Origin: Candidatus Woesearchaeota archaeon
GTDB taxonomy: Archaea; Nanobdellota; Nanobdellia; Woesearchaeales; UBA525
DNA length: 36,901 nt
Reading direction: 5' to 3'
Assembly (NCBI GenBank): GCA_028818155.1
Contig: JAPPOH010000011.1
Span: forward strand, 1-36,901
The position numbers and the translations under genes are program-made. Below, piece by piece: positions 1 through 7,671 of this stretch. The notes below the pieces were generated by a model. That model did not search any database and was not told the DNA's origin. It was given only the letters and a program-made list of their open reading frames with translations. The stretch's first letter is position 1. Every line of letters starts with the position of its first letter.

Positions 1-70
1 CGACTCATCTTGCACAACATCAGGGTTGTGCTCAACCGTTACTTTCTACTAACCTCAGTACATAGAAACT

Positions 71-79
71 GTCTTAAAT
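71..79 (+). promoter_or_regulatory. TATA box for the acetyltransferase
   Basis: An A/T-rich TTAAATA element is centred about 25 nt before the ATG at 100. This spacing would give a leaderless or nearly leaderless transcript, the arrangement seen before many other genes in this window. Confidence 0.45.
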
Positions 80-99
80 ACGTAGGCGTGCTACCCAAC

Positions 100-582
100 A
101 TGATTACGCTCAGACCATATAGAATTACTGACGCAGAACCATTTTATCACATTATGCAGAGTAAAAAGTTTCTCTATTGGGGAGTTGGACCAAAGTCTGT
201 TGCTGAAGAACGAAAAATCATTCGAAAGCTGCAACGAAATAGGAAAAAGAAGCTCGAATACTGCTATACGATCGTCTATAAGAAAAAAATCGTGGGCGGA
301 TGTGGAATCAAGACATACGGGCCCCCTCACATTGGTGAACTCGGCTACTTTGTTGATGAACACTACTGGAATAAGGGTATTGCGACTGCTGCTGTGAAAG
401 AATTAGAAAAGCTTGCGAAGAAAATTGGTGTAAAACGAGCAGAAATTCGCGTTGTGCCAAAGAACAAAGCAAGTGCGAAAGTCGCGAAGAAATGTGGTTA
501 CGAAAAAGAAGGACGATTGCAAGCAGCGATACAGCTTGGGAAAAAATATGTTGCAGCTGATGTGTACGGGAAAGTACTGTAA
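100..582 (+). CDS. GNAT family N-acetyltransferase, RimJ/RimL-like
   Basis: A 160-residue protein of the GCN5-related acetyltransferase fold, which moves an acetyl group from acetyl-CoA to an amine. The start at 100 is chosen because the typical RimJ-like opening (MITLRPYRITDAE) begins there and a TATA box sits about 25 nt upstream; a longer reading from position 10 would run through that promoter. The middle holds the family core GELGYFVDEHYWNKGIATAA, in which the NKGIAT part is the acetyl-CoA pyrophosphate-binding loop, followed by a helix and the usual C-terminal strand with N-K-A-S near the end. The substrate (ribosomal protein N-terminus, antibiotic or other amine) cannot be told from sequence. 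It is convergent with the long minus-strand operon, leaving about 100 bp between the two ends. Confidence 0.85.
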   Translation: MITLRPYRITDAEPFYHIMQSKKFLYWGVGPKSVAEERKIIRKLQRNRKKKLEYCYTIVYKKKIVGGCGIKTYGPPHIGELGYFVDEHYWNKGIATAAVKELEKLAKKIGVKRAEIRVVPKNKASAKVAKKCGYEKEGRLQAAIQLGKKYVAADVYGKVL

Positions 583-641
583 TTTCTAGATTACAGACGC
601 AAATCAGTACGCAGTAACTTCACATCAGGTGCTTTCAGTTG

Positions 642-656
642 TCGACAATTTGTCGA
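642..656. repeat. Short palindrome between convergent genes
   Basis: Seven-base arms TCGACAA and TTGTCGA flank one central base, midway between the acetyltransferase stop (582) and the operon end (685). It could act as a two-way transcript end or processing hairpin, but there is no clear T-tract. The rest of 583-684 holds nothing I recognise. Confidence 0.3.
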
Positions 657-684
657 TAACTCAACTTTCGATGGCTCTTTACAG

Positions 685-3600
685 TCAGAGCACGTCCGTC
701 GCTTCTTCGATAGGAACAGCTTCAGCGATACCAACATTCCCACTGATATCAACAGGCGTCACCATTGCTGTACGGAGTGCAGCAAGTGTTTTCGGCTCGC
801 ACGCGACTTTCTTGAGGTCGTACTCCTCCGCATCTGCGTGAACAATTTGTGTATTCTTCCCACATTCGATGATATAGTAGCTCACATCCTTGCTTGTTGA
901 TCCAGTAAAGGAAATATCGACGTCCGTTGCGAGATATTCACTCACAGAAATACCGATCGTGTTCACTGCAAGTGTGTCTATCAGGCTGTCTGCCAGTGGT
1001 TTCACTGCTTGCAGGTCAGTGACAGGTGCTGGGTTATGCGTATCTTCCAAGTGAAGCGCGAATTTTATCACTGGTGTGACGGTGGTTCCCGCTGACAACA
1101 AGTAGGTCGCTTGTTCTGACGCAATGCAAATGTGGTGTGTTGTCTTGTAGAAGCCACACTGTTGTATGTCTGCGTCTTTGAGCGTTTCTTTCGTTGCGCT
1201 CGTCCAGTACACGCCGTCAGCGTCCTTGACGAAGAGGAAGTCTTCTACTGGGTATGTTTCTTTGATAGTTTTGTACGGCTCGCCTTCGTGTTCTTCTCCC
1301 GCATCATCCCCTGTCCAGACGCGAAGAGATCGTTTGCCTTTCTCATCGAATAGCTCGATTGTCTCAGTAGTAATAGGTTCTCCGGATGCCTGGAACCGTA
1401 CTTCGGGTGCTCCGTATGGCTCACGCTCCCCTTCGCCATTCACGAGCACGTGTAGATCATCTCCGTATAGGCGCATAGACAAGTCATAATCTGTTGCCTG
1501 TCGTGGGTTGAATGTGCAGTAGCAATCTACTTGTAAGTTATCTGCGCAATCGCGTGTTGCTTGTTTGAACTGTGTTACAATGCCACGATCATCTTCATGG
1601 AGCCTGCACGAAACGGTGTTTATGGTCTCCTTCTGTGCAGCAAGGCAGTCGATATTGTTCTTGCCCGCACTCCCATCGCATTCGTTGTGTGTCTCCTCTG
1701 CCCAGGCGATAACTCGCTCAACTTCTGTGAGGAGATTTGGCACGGTAGTTGTGAACGATGGCTTGAAGGTATACCTTCCAAGCTCTTTCACGCTGAGTCG
1801 TGCTTCGCCACAAACTTGGTCGCTGAATGCGCTCACTGAGCTGCCGCCTTCTGCGACGAAGAGACTCATCACGCCAGGGACATAGTTTCGAATTTCGTGC
1901 ACTTTCTGCGTTTGGTTCCCTCGGTAGCAGAAGTATCCCTCAGGGTTTGTTTCTTTACAGAAGAATCGCTCAATGATGCGCTCGTCAAGTGCAGCAGAGA
2001 CATCCTCCCATGTCGGGTCGCTGATGCCTGTTCTTTCTATCGCTGCTTTGATTGTTGCTTGCCCGCCATTGTATGCTGCGATGCCAAAGCGCATCTTGTC
2101 TTTCTTTCCAGGAAAGTGACTCATCTTTGCCTTCAAGAGTTTTGGAATTGCACGAATGCTCGCCTGCGCGTCAAATCTCGAGTCGCCAACGCAATTCGCT
2201 GTCACATCTGTGCATTCTTTCTCTCCGCACCTACATCTCTTTATTGTTGGGAAGAATTCAGGATAGTCTCCTGCTGTCGGTCCGCAAAATTGTCCAAGTC
2301 CAGCACATCCTGAATGTGAGACTGCGTTTGCTCGTCCTCGGGATTCTTGTGCGATAAATGCGAAAATAAGTCGGTGATCAACGCCTTCTTCAGCGCCAAC
2401 TTCCTCTATGAGTTTGAATAGGTCAACGCCAAGCTTCGCACTCTCTTCTTTCAGATTGTTCACTGTTGCTGTGCGGAGTTTATCTCCGCCGAGTTGGACG
2501 TCGAACGTGTTCAGTTCGCAGAGAGGGGTGACACGATGCGCGGTGATGCCTGCACAGTCAGCTGCCACGTCCGGATGTGCTTTCGTGAGTTGATGGTTCT
2601 TGAAGCCTGATTCCCTACAGTTTTTTCCTGTGAACGAGAGTGAACTGAGTGTCGTGTCGTCAAAGAAGCAGAATGGGTTTTTTGCTTTGTCGCCGCCGAA
2701 ATCATTGCTTATATACACTTTGAAATCTAGGTGATAGCCTGTTTTACCAGACGTGAACCCTGTGTTACCAACAGTGCCGATTGGTTGTCCACGTTGTACG
2801 ACGTCACCTATAGCCACGTACTTCTGCTCCATGTGGCTGTACCTGGTGTATCTATCTTCTGCGTGCTTGATCATTATGGTCTTTCCGTAGCCTGCGCCGC
2901 ATTTTCTGCCGTCACATGGATCTATGACAATACCATCAGCAAACGCGTAGATGGTATCACCTTTCCCACCCATATCAATCCCGTCATGGAACTTGTCATT
3001 TCCTTTAATGTAGTCTCGAACACCGTAGCATGATGTGACTGATCTGCTATCCGTTGGCCAGGAGACATCGAGTTGTACTTCCTCTACCGCTTCTTCCGGT
3101 GCAAGTTCTGCCTCGCTCTTCCACGCGACAACGTCGTTGATGAACTGCTCGTCAAACACATCACCGGGGTCAACGTCTTGTGGCTGCAAGCCATTATTCA
3201 TGAGTATTGTTGGCAGCACCTCCTTGAGAGCATCTTTTGGCGTGCCAGCAACGACGCCGATGCTGATGTGTGTTGCTTGTTGTTCACAATTACATAGTGC
3301 TTCCTGTGCCTCAGGAACGAACTGGTAGATGCCATCGCTGTTCACGAGATAATGGAGGCTTTGTTGTGTTCCCTCTGTATATTGTGCGATCGCTGTCGAG
3401 GCATCTGAAACATTTAGGAGAACAATCCCCTCTACCGGTGTGGTTCGTGGCACTTTATTTGGAGAAGGGAGTACCTGCGCTTCGACATCTGGTGTGAAGT
3501 ATCCCTTTTGCACTGTTGGAATGTCATTCGCGAGCACAACTTGATCCGCGAGCCGTTGGTTTGCATCCTTCACTGCCACAATCGGAAGTGTGATCGTGTC

Positions 3601-4065
3601 CTCTGTTGTTGCCGCAATGTTGAGTGCTGCTCCTTCTACTGTGAGTGCAAATGAGTATGTTGGGATGTCAATGCCTGGATACAACACTAAATCTCGTAAG
3701 TGGCCTGTGAGCTGCTTCGTGTACGTATCTTGTATTGTTGCTGGGAAACACTTTGTATCGAGGGCAGTCCATGCGTAGTATCCCGCGTACGTGCCGCATT
3801 CGCTGTCTACTGGGTTAATCGCGCTGTCTTCCATGAGCGTGTTGAATGCTTCGTACGCTGCGTATCGTGCAGCAGTATCAATGTACAATAACATTCGCTC
3901 ACTTACTGTGTATGTGTGGAGGACAGCCATTTGTCTCACTCCTAAATCTTCACCGCTGTTGTGTTGCTGATATGCAAGGCCGAGTTTCCAGAAGAGCACA
4001 AAGATAGCGAGGAGGAATATGATGTTAAGGCCGAACATGAACGTCTCGCCTTTTCTCGTTACCAT
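685..4065 (-). CDS. Membrane-anchored multidomain peptidoglycan hydrolase (amidase-2-like + M23 + lytic transglycosylase)
   Basis: A 1126-residue protein, last gene of the 19-gene operon. The ATG at 4065 is preferred over one at 4092: it has an AGAGGTG ribosome site 8 nt upstream and overlaps the preceding stop by 7 nt. An RKG class III-like motif precedes a membrane helix (about residues 12-33). Residues about 212-275 resemble an N-acetylmuramoyl-alanine amidase (amidase_2) core (SLHYLVNSDGIYQFVP, HISIGVV) but the first zinc His is absent. An M23/LytM domain follows with H360-x3-D364, catalytic-type H411 and H445; the last zinc ligand of the usual H-x-H is D447. A Cys-rich SLT transglycosylase domain follows with E574 in AQESRG, GLGQF, AAYNGG and an RNYVP motif, all intact. 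The C-terminal third is a divergent beta-rich region. Family knowledge: these domains cut peptidoglycan, which archaea do not make. Confidence 0.85.
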   Translation of the reverse strand: MVTRKGETFMFGLNIIFLLAIFVLFWKLGLAYQQHNSGEDLGVRQMAVLHTYTVSERMLLYIDTAARYAAYEAFNTLMEDSAINPVDSECGTYAGYYAWTALDTKCFPATIQDTYTKQLTGHLRDLVLYPGIDIPTYSFALTVEGAALNIAATTEDTITLPIVAVKDANQRLADQVVLANDIPTVQKGYFTPDVEAQVLPSPNKVPRTTPVEGIVLLNVSDASTAIAQYTEGTQQSLHYLVNSDGIYQFVPEAQEALCNCEQQATHISIGVVAGTPKDALKEVLPTILMNNGLQPQDVDPGDVFDEQFINDVVAWKSEAELAPEEAVEEVQLDVSWPTDSRSVTSCYGVRDYIKGNDKFHDGIDMGGKGDTIYAFADGIVIDPCDGRKCGAGYGKTIMIKHAEDRYTRYSHMEQKYVAIGDVVQRGQPIGTVGNTGFTSGKTGYHLDFKVYISNDFGGDKAKNPFCFFDDTTLSSLSFTGKNCRESGFKNHQLTKAHPDVAADCAGITAHRVTPLCELNTFDVQLGGDKLRTATVNNLKEESAKLGVDLFKLIEEVGAEEGVDHRLIFAFIAQESRGRANAVSHSGCAGLGQFCGPTAGDYPEFFPTIKRCRCGEKECTDVTANCVGDSRFDAQASIRAIPKLLKAKMSHFPGKKDKMRFGIAAYNGGQATIKAAIERTGISDPTWEDVSAALDERIIERFFCKETNPEGYFCYRGNQTQKVHEIRNYVPGVMSLFVAEGGSSVSAFSDQVCGEARLSVKELGRYTFKPSFTTTVPNLLTEVERVIAWAEETHNECDGSAGKNNIDCLAAQKETINTVSCRLHEDDRGIVTQFKQATRDCADNLQVDCYCTFNPRQATDYDLSMRLYGDDLHVLVNGEGEREPYGAPEVRFQASGEPITTETIELFDEKGKRSLRVWTGDDAGEEHEGEPYKTIKETYPVEDFLFVKDADGVYWTSATKETLKDADIQQCGFYKTTHHICIASEQATYLLSAGTTVTPVIKFALHLEDTHNPAPVTDLQAVKPLADSLIDTLAVNTIGISVSEYLATDVDISFTGSTSKDVSYYIIECGKNTQIVHADAEEYDLKKVACEPKTLAALRTAMVTPVDISGNVGIAEAVPIEEATDVL

Positions 4066-4580
4066 CTGTCGAACACCTCTTCTCGCATCCACTGATCTGC
4101 GTATACAAACGTGATTGCAACATTGCCTTCTGTTGTTCTGAGTGATGCTTCTGCGCGTGTTTTGAGTTCTGCGACTCTTGTCAGTAACTTAAGTTGGGTA
4201 TCATAGTGTTCGGATATGTATTCGATTGCTGTCCCATTCGGGTACGTGAGCGTATACTTGTACACAGGATCTTTCTGTCCGGGCTCTCCAGGATATATGC
4301 CGTCATGGAATGCTCGTTCAACGAGTTTCGTTTCTCCGAGAACAATCGCATCGGCAACCGTCCCTTGGACTTGTGTTCCCGCTATCTCGAGTTGTACTGG
4401 TTGCTTGAGTACGTTCATGAGTACTGCGTTCGTTTTTTGGTGTGCAAGGTCATACTCAATGCCTGTTTTCACAGGATCTAGTTCATCTTTCTCTAGGAAT
4501 AGGAGGATGAGTGTGAAGAGAATGAGCACAAGAAAGAGCACGACGTTCGGAATCTGTATCCAACTGCCATTCTTGTTCAT
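4059..4580 (-). CDS. Single-pass membrane protein of unknown function (operon gene R)
   Basis: 173 residues. The ATG at 4580 overlaps the upstream TGA as ATGA. The N-terminus (MNKNGSWIQIPNV) leads into one strong membrane helix, roughly residues 12-30, then a soluble domain of about 140 residues that would lie outside the cell. Short strands and a helical segment containing RVAELKTRAEASLRTTEG are visible; there are no Cys residues, unlike many neighbours. The protein has a pilin-like outline (short basic head, helix, small beta-rich domain) but no clean prepilin cleavage site. It ends by overlapping the start of the peptidoglycan hydrolase gene, so the two are probably translationally coupled. 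Confidence 0.75.
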   Translation of the reverse strand: MNKNGSWIQIPNVVLFLVLILFTLILLFLEKDELDPVKTGIEYDLAHQKTNAVLMNVLKQPVQLEIAGTQVQGTVADAIVLGETKLVERAFHDGIYPGEPGQKDPVYKYTLTYPNGTAIEYISEHYDTQLKLLTRVAELKTRAEASLRTTEGNVAITFVYADQWMREEVFDRW

Positions 4581-5044
4581 GAGTTCGGCCTCACAATGGT
4601 GATGTTCAAGAATCCTGTGCAACTATCGACTGTGATTGGGAAAAGATGCTGTTCTGTTGTTGCGCCTTGTTTTCCGATCGTGTGAATAAATGGAGTATAC
4701 AAATCATAGGTCTCTTTGTCATGGCAGATCGTTTTTGTGAGGCACGCACTTGTGACGGTGAGGCAGGAAGAGATTGTGCCATGTGTGCCGAACACTTTGT
4801 TGAGTGCTTCATCTGTGAACTTTGTTGGATCAAGAATACTTGGATACACCCTCCCTGTTTCATCAACAACGTTCAAGATATCATCATAATAGATTCTGTA
4901 GAGATATGTTGCTCGCTCTAAATCGTCAGATTCTATCTCTCGTTCCGCGTAGTACCGCACAAGCATGCCGATAATCACAACCGCGACGAGCATCATTGCT
5001 AATCTCGGGATCCATGAGAGCATCTCTGCCTGGGCCTTTTTCAC
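4577..5044 (-). CDS. Pilin-like single-pass membrane protein (operon gene Q)
   Basis: 155 residues, starting at a GTG that overlaps the previous TGA as GTGA. The N-terminus MKKAQAEML fits an archaeal class III signal (KA before Q at +1) followed by a helix of about 22 residues. The exposed part contains a segment VVDETGRVYPSILDPTKF and four Cys (one pair near CLTVTSACLTKTIC) that could form disulfides outside the cell. I do not recognise a named family. Cotranscription with 18 other surface-protein genes suggests a structural part of a surface assembly. Confidence 0.8.
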   Translation of the reverse strand: MKKAQAEMLSWIPRLAMMLVAVVIIGMLVRYYAEREIESDDLERATYLYRIYYDDILNVVDETGRVYPSILDPTKFTDEALNKVFGTHGTISSCLTVTSACLTKTICHDKETYDLYTPFIHTIGKQGATTEQHLFPITVDSCTGFLNITIVRPNS

Positions 5045-6003
5045 TCGTAGTACCTCCCGAGTGCCTGCGCGAGGGCGTGGCCGATGTGTTCTTCTCTGAT
5101 GACGTCTTTGTTTGATAGTGTGAGTTTGATAGCAATAATGAATTCCTCTCCTTGTTGTGGTAAGGGGTCGTTGAATTCGAGGAGTGTGAGGGTGGTGAGT
5201 TGTCTTGTGAAGAAGCAGAAGTATCGTTGTCCGTGTTCATTTGTTGGCGCTGCGGTGATTTCGTTTCTTGTATCAACGTTGATGTCAACGTGAATCATGA
5301 TATCTGCGTTTTCAAGGAGTGGCTGGTTAGAAAGTTCCACGAATGCCTGCTTGATTTTTTGATTTTGTTCATCTGTGAGCTCTCCTGTGATTGCCAGGCC
5401 GACTGTGCCTTCTGTTGGGATGATAACGGGGCAGGTTGCGATCGCTTCATCTGCTTGTGTGATAGAGAAACTCTCATCTATTTTTCTCAGAGAGAGGTAG
5501 TGTGGCGTGAGTGCTGCCCGTTCGAGTGGATATTCCTTCGCGACGCCATAATATTCGTGTGCTGTTGCTAGAGATTCCCATAGTTGTGAGGGAATACGGA
5601 TTGTTTTTGTGTCAAAAAATGGAGATGCCACTTCAAATGAGGTTTCGCTATTGTATTCTCTCGTTCGCTTCACTTCACGATCATCGATCGATCCGATCGC
5701 TCTTGGGTTCTCCATACGATTCACGAGGTAGGAGGAGAGTGGTTTCACAATGCTCACTTTTCCATTTGTGAAGAGAAATGCGAGGTCCAAGTTTGGCTTC
5801 AAGTTATCATATCGTAAGAGTACATCTCCATAGCCTGCATTTACTACTTCAGCGCTCGTTGCGATATCGATCGCATAGACTTTGCTGTAGAAGTGCTCTC
5901 CTTGCGCGTTTGCGTTAATGTATGAGAAGATGGTGAATGCGAAGAGTCCGAGAAAGACGAGGCTAAGGATCAGATGTAATTGTTTCGTTAACGAACCCAC
6001 CAT
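5041..6003 (-). CDS. Membrane-anchored protein, faintly amidase_3-like (operon gene P)
   Basis: 320 residues from the ATG at 6003, giving a 41-bp overlap with the upstream gene; earlier starts would overlap it more. A membrane helix at about residues 9-28 (LHLILSLVFLGLFAFTIF) is followed by an exposed domain. The C-terminal half has NADIMIHVDIN and, near the end, IKLTLSN then HIGHALAQALGRYY. The order recalls the amidase_3 core (ADxxxSIHAN, then ExGFLSN, then a terminal AIAxAIxxYF helix), but the zinc His is D and the catalytic Glu is K in this alignment by eye. If the similarity is real, the domain would bind rather than cut. It may equally be an unrelated fold. Confidence 0.75.
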   Translation of the reverse strand: MVGSLTKQLHLILSLVFLGLFAFTIFSYINANAQGEHFYSKVYAIDIATSAEVVNAGYGDVLLRYDNLKPNLDLAFLFTNGKVSIVKPLSSYLVNRMENPRAIGSIDDREVKRTREYNSETSFEVASPFFDTKTIRIPSQLWESLATAHEYYGVAKEYPLERAALTPHYLSLRKIDESFSITQADEAIATCPVIIPTEGTVGLAITGELTDEQNQKIKQAFVELSNQPLLENADIMIHVDINVDTRNEITAAPTNEHGQRYFCFFTRQLTTLTLLEFNDPLPQQGEEFIIAIKLTLSNKDVIREEHIGHALAQALGRYYE

Positions 6004-6652
6004 AGGTACTTTCTCGACGAGAGAGGTTATAAAGCTTACGCGTCGGCGCGCTGAACTCGATGTGATCGTCAATGAGCTCGAGTTCGAGCGTGACTGTCTG
6101 GCCACCGACATAGAGTATGTTCGCGTCAACCCGTAGCTGTTGGCAATCAATCAGGACGTGATCGTACTGGACGTTGTTATCGTACTTGAACAAGCACAAG
6201 CATGCTGGTTTTTTGAAGAGCGCATTGCACGTGTCCGGTCGTGGGAATGAGATAACAGAGCGCTTTTCCTCGTACGCTGCCCGATCTGCTTCGCCTGGCA
6301 AATCCGCCACTCTGGGGTCTTTTTGCAGGTGATACGCTCTTCCGATGCTCTCGATTCTGAACGCCCCAAGCGATATTGCATCAGCATCTTTCTTGTACGA
6401 AGCGATTTTGTAGTTGTTCGGAAGTGAAAGGGTCACGCGTTGCGTGGAGATATCATATTTTTCCATTTGTGGGAGTGTGTTAATTCGCTCGGCTAAGAGT
6501 GCATGGTCATATCTCGGCGAAGCGTCTTTATCGATTTTCAGATAGAGAATGACGGGAATGATGATAGCCACGATGCCGAGAATAACTAGTGCGCCTATGA
6601 GCAGGTTTGGAATAAGATCAAGTACCGAATTCAAGCCGCCTTTTCGGTTCAT
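5963..6652 (-). CDS. Single-pass membrane protein with RKG signal (operon gene O)
   Basis: 229 residues, ATG at 6652 overlapping the preceding TGA as ATGA. MNRKGG is a class III-like basic-Gly motif followed by a long hydrophobic stretch with Pro (IPNLLIGALVILGIVAIIIPVILYL). The exposed domain has a Cys cluster (DTCNALFKKPACLCLF) and a later DCQQL. The last 40 bp also encode the start of the next gene in another frame. No named family recognised; likely a surface subunit given its neighbours. Confidence 0.8.
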   Translation of the reverse strand: MNRKGGLNSVLDLIPNLLIGALVILGIVAIIIPVILYLKIDKDASPRYDHALLAERINTLPQMEKYDISTQRVTLSLPNNYKIASYKKDADAISLGAFRIESIGRAYHLQKDPRVADLPGEADRAAYEEKRSVISFPRPDTCNALFKKPACLCLFKYDNNVQYDHVLIDCQQLRVDANILYVGGQTVTLELELIDDHIEFSAPTRKLYNLSRRESTYGGFVNETITSDP

Positions 6653-7671
6653 TTGCACTCTGGCAGATCTTCTGCATTAATTCTGTTTGCTGTGTGCACG
6701 ACTGTCTGCTGGCAGGAGTTCTCTGTTTCTTGATTGCAGATCCACGATGTCATCACTTTAGGCTCGTTGCCGTCTGTGAACCCATCAATATCTGTCTCTA
6801 CTCTAACAACACACGTTGGTGGGAGTACCACATCTGAACATGCCATAGTTCGTGTTGCTCGTCCGTTGCTGTCATAATTACGTGCTCTATTTGTCTTCAC
6901 GAGGTTGCAGCGTATCTGTTTCGGAGCTACCAGCATGAATTTTTCTTGGTTGTATTCTCCTGTGTCTATGGAGGAGAGTGTCACGATGATATTTGCTTCC
7001 AAGAATTTGCCATCTTCCACTACTGAAAGTGGTGCAGGTACAGGTATATCAACATAGGATCCAGTGCATTCAACCGTTGTGGAAAGAAGTTCTGACGACT
7101 TATAATCATAGATTAATCGTTGGTTCTTGTAGTAGTTCACTTCCACCTGTGCGAGTTTCTCCCCTGGCTCACAGAAGTATCTGAGTGTGAATGGTTCGTG
7201 TGCTGGGATTTGCGCAGTGGCTTTCGAGGGATTATTGGAATCTGCAGTTATGCATCCGATATTCTCTCCTTCATGGCGCACGTACGTGATTGTTCCCGGT
7301 TCTCGTGCTTCGCAGAGTGCGCCAGCGATCTCGCCTATTGTGAGGGGTAGTCCTGATATGTCTCGGAGGATGCAGCAGTGTTTGTCTCCGCAGCCCCACT
7401 TGCCGACAGGTTGCCATTCTTTTCCTGGTGGTGGTTCTTTACCACCGCATGTCCTGTCATCATGACAATATCCTTCTTCTCCTGCGAGTGCACCGAGGAA
7501 TCCATCGCAGCTTTGAAGGTTTTTCAAGTTGTTACTTGCGTTTTTTCCTGTTTGTGACATGATAGTGAATAGTATTGCTGCTATGGCTAATATGATGATG
7601 AGGCTGAAAAGCAATTGTATCGGGTCTAACTTTCCCCGTCTATCCGTAGTAGTATGAGTTTGTCGTGTCAT
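6649..7671 (-). CDS. Single-pass Cys-rich membrane protein with RRG signal (operon gene N)
   Basis: 340 residues from the ATG at 7671; an ATG at 7695 is possible. DRRGKLDPIQ precedes one membrane helix (LFSLIIILAIAAILFTI). Just after it lies a Cys motif with the pattern C-x(n)-C-...-C-x4-CC (GYCHDDRTC ... WGCGDKHCC), which is shared with the two preceding operon genes L and M and so may be a common disulfide-bonded stem module. The rest is beta-rich with further paired Cys (MACSDVVLPPTCVVR, WICNQETENSCQQ). The gene starts inside the 3' end of the upstream gene (32-bp overlap). Confidence 0.8.
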   Translation of the reverse strand: MTRQTHTTTDRRGKLDPIQLLFSLIIILAIAAILFTIMSQTGKNASNNLKNLQSCDGFLGALAGEEGYCHDDRTCGGKEPPPGKEWQPVGKWGCGDKHCCILRDISGLPLTIGEIAGALCEAREPGTITYVRHEGENIGCITADSNNPSKATAQIPAHEPFTLRYFCEPGEKLAQVEVNYYKNQRLIYDYKSSELLSTTVECTGSYVDIPVPAPLSVVEDGKFLEANIIVTLSSIDTGEYNQEKFMLVAPKQIRCNLVKTNRARNYDSNGRATRTMACSDVVLPPTCVVRVETDIDGFTDGNEPKVMTSWICNQETENSCQQTVVHTANRINAEDLPECK

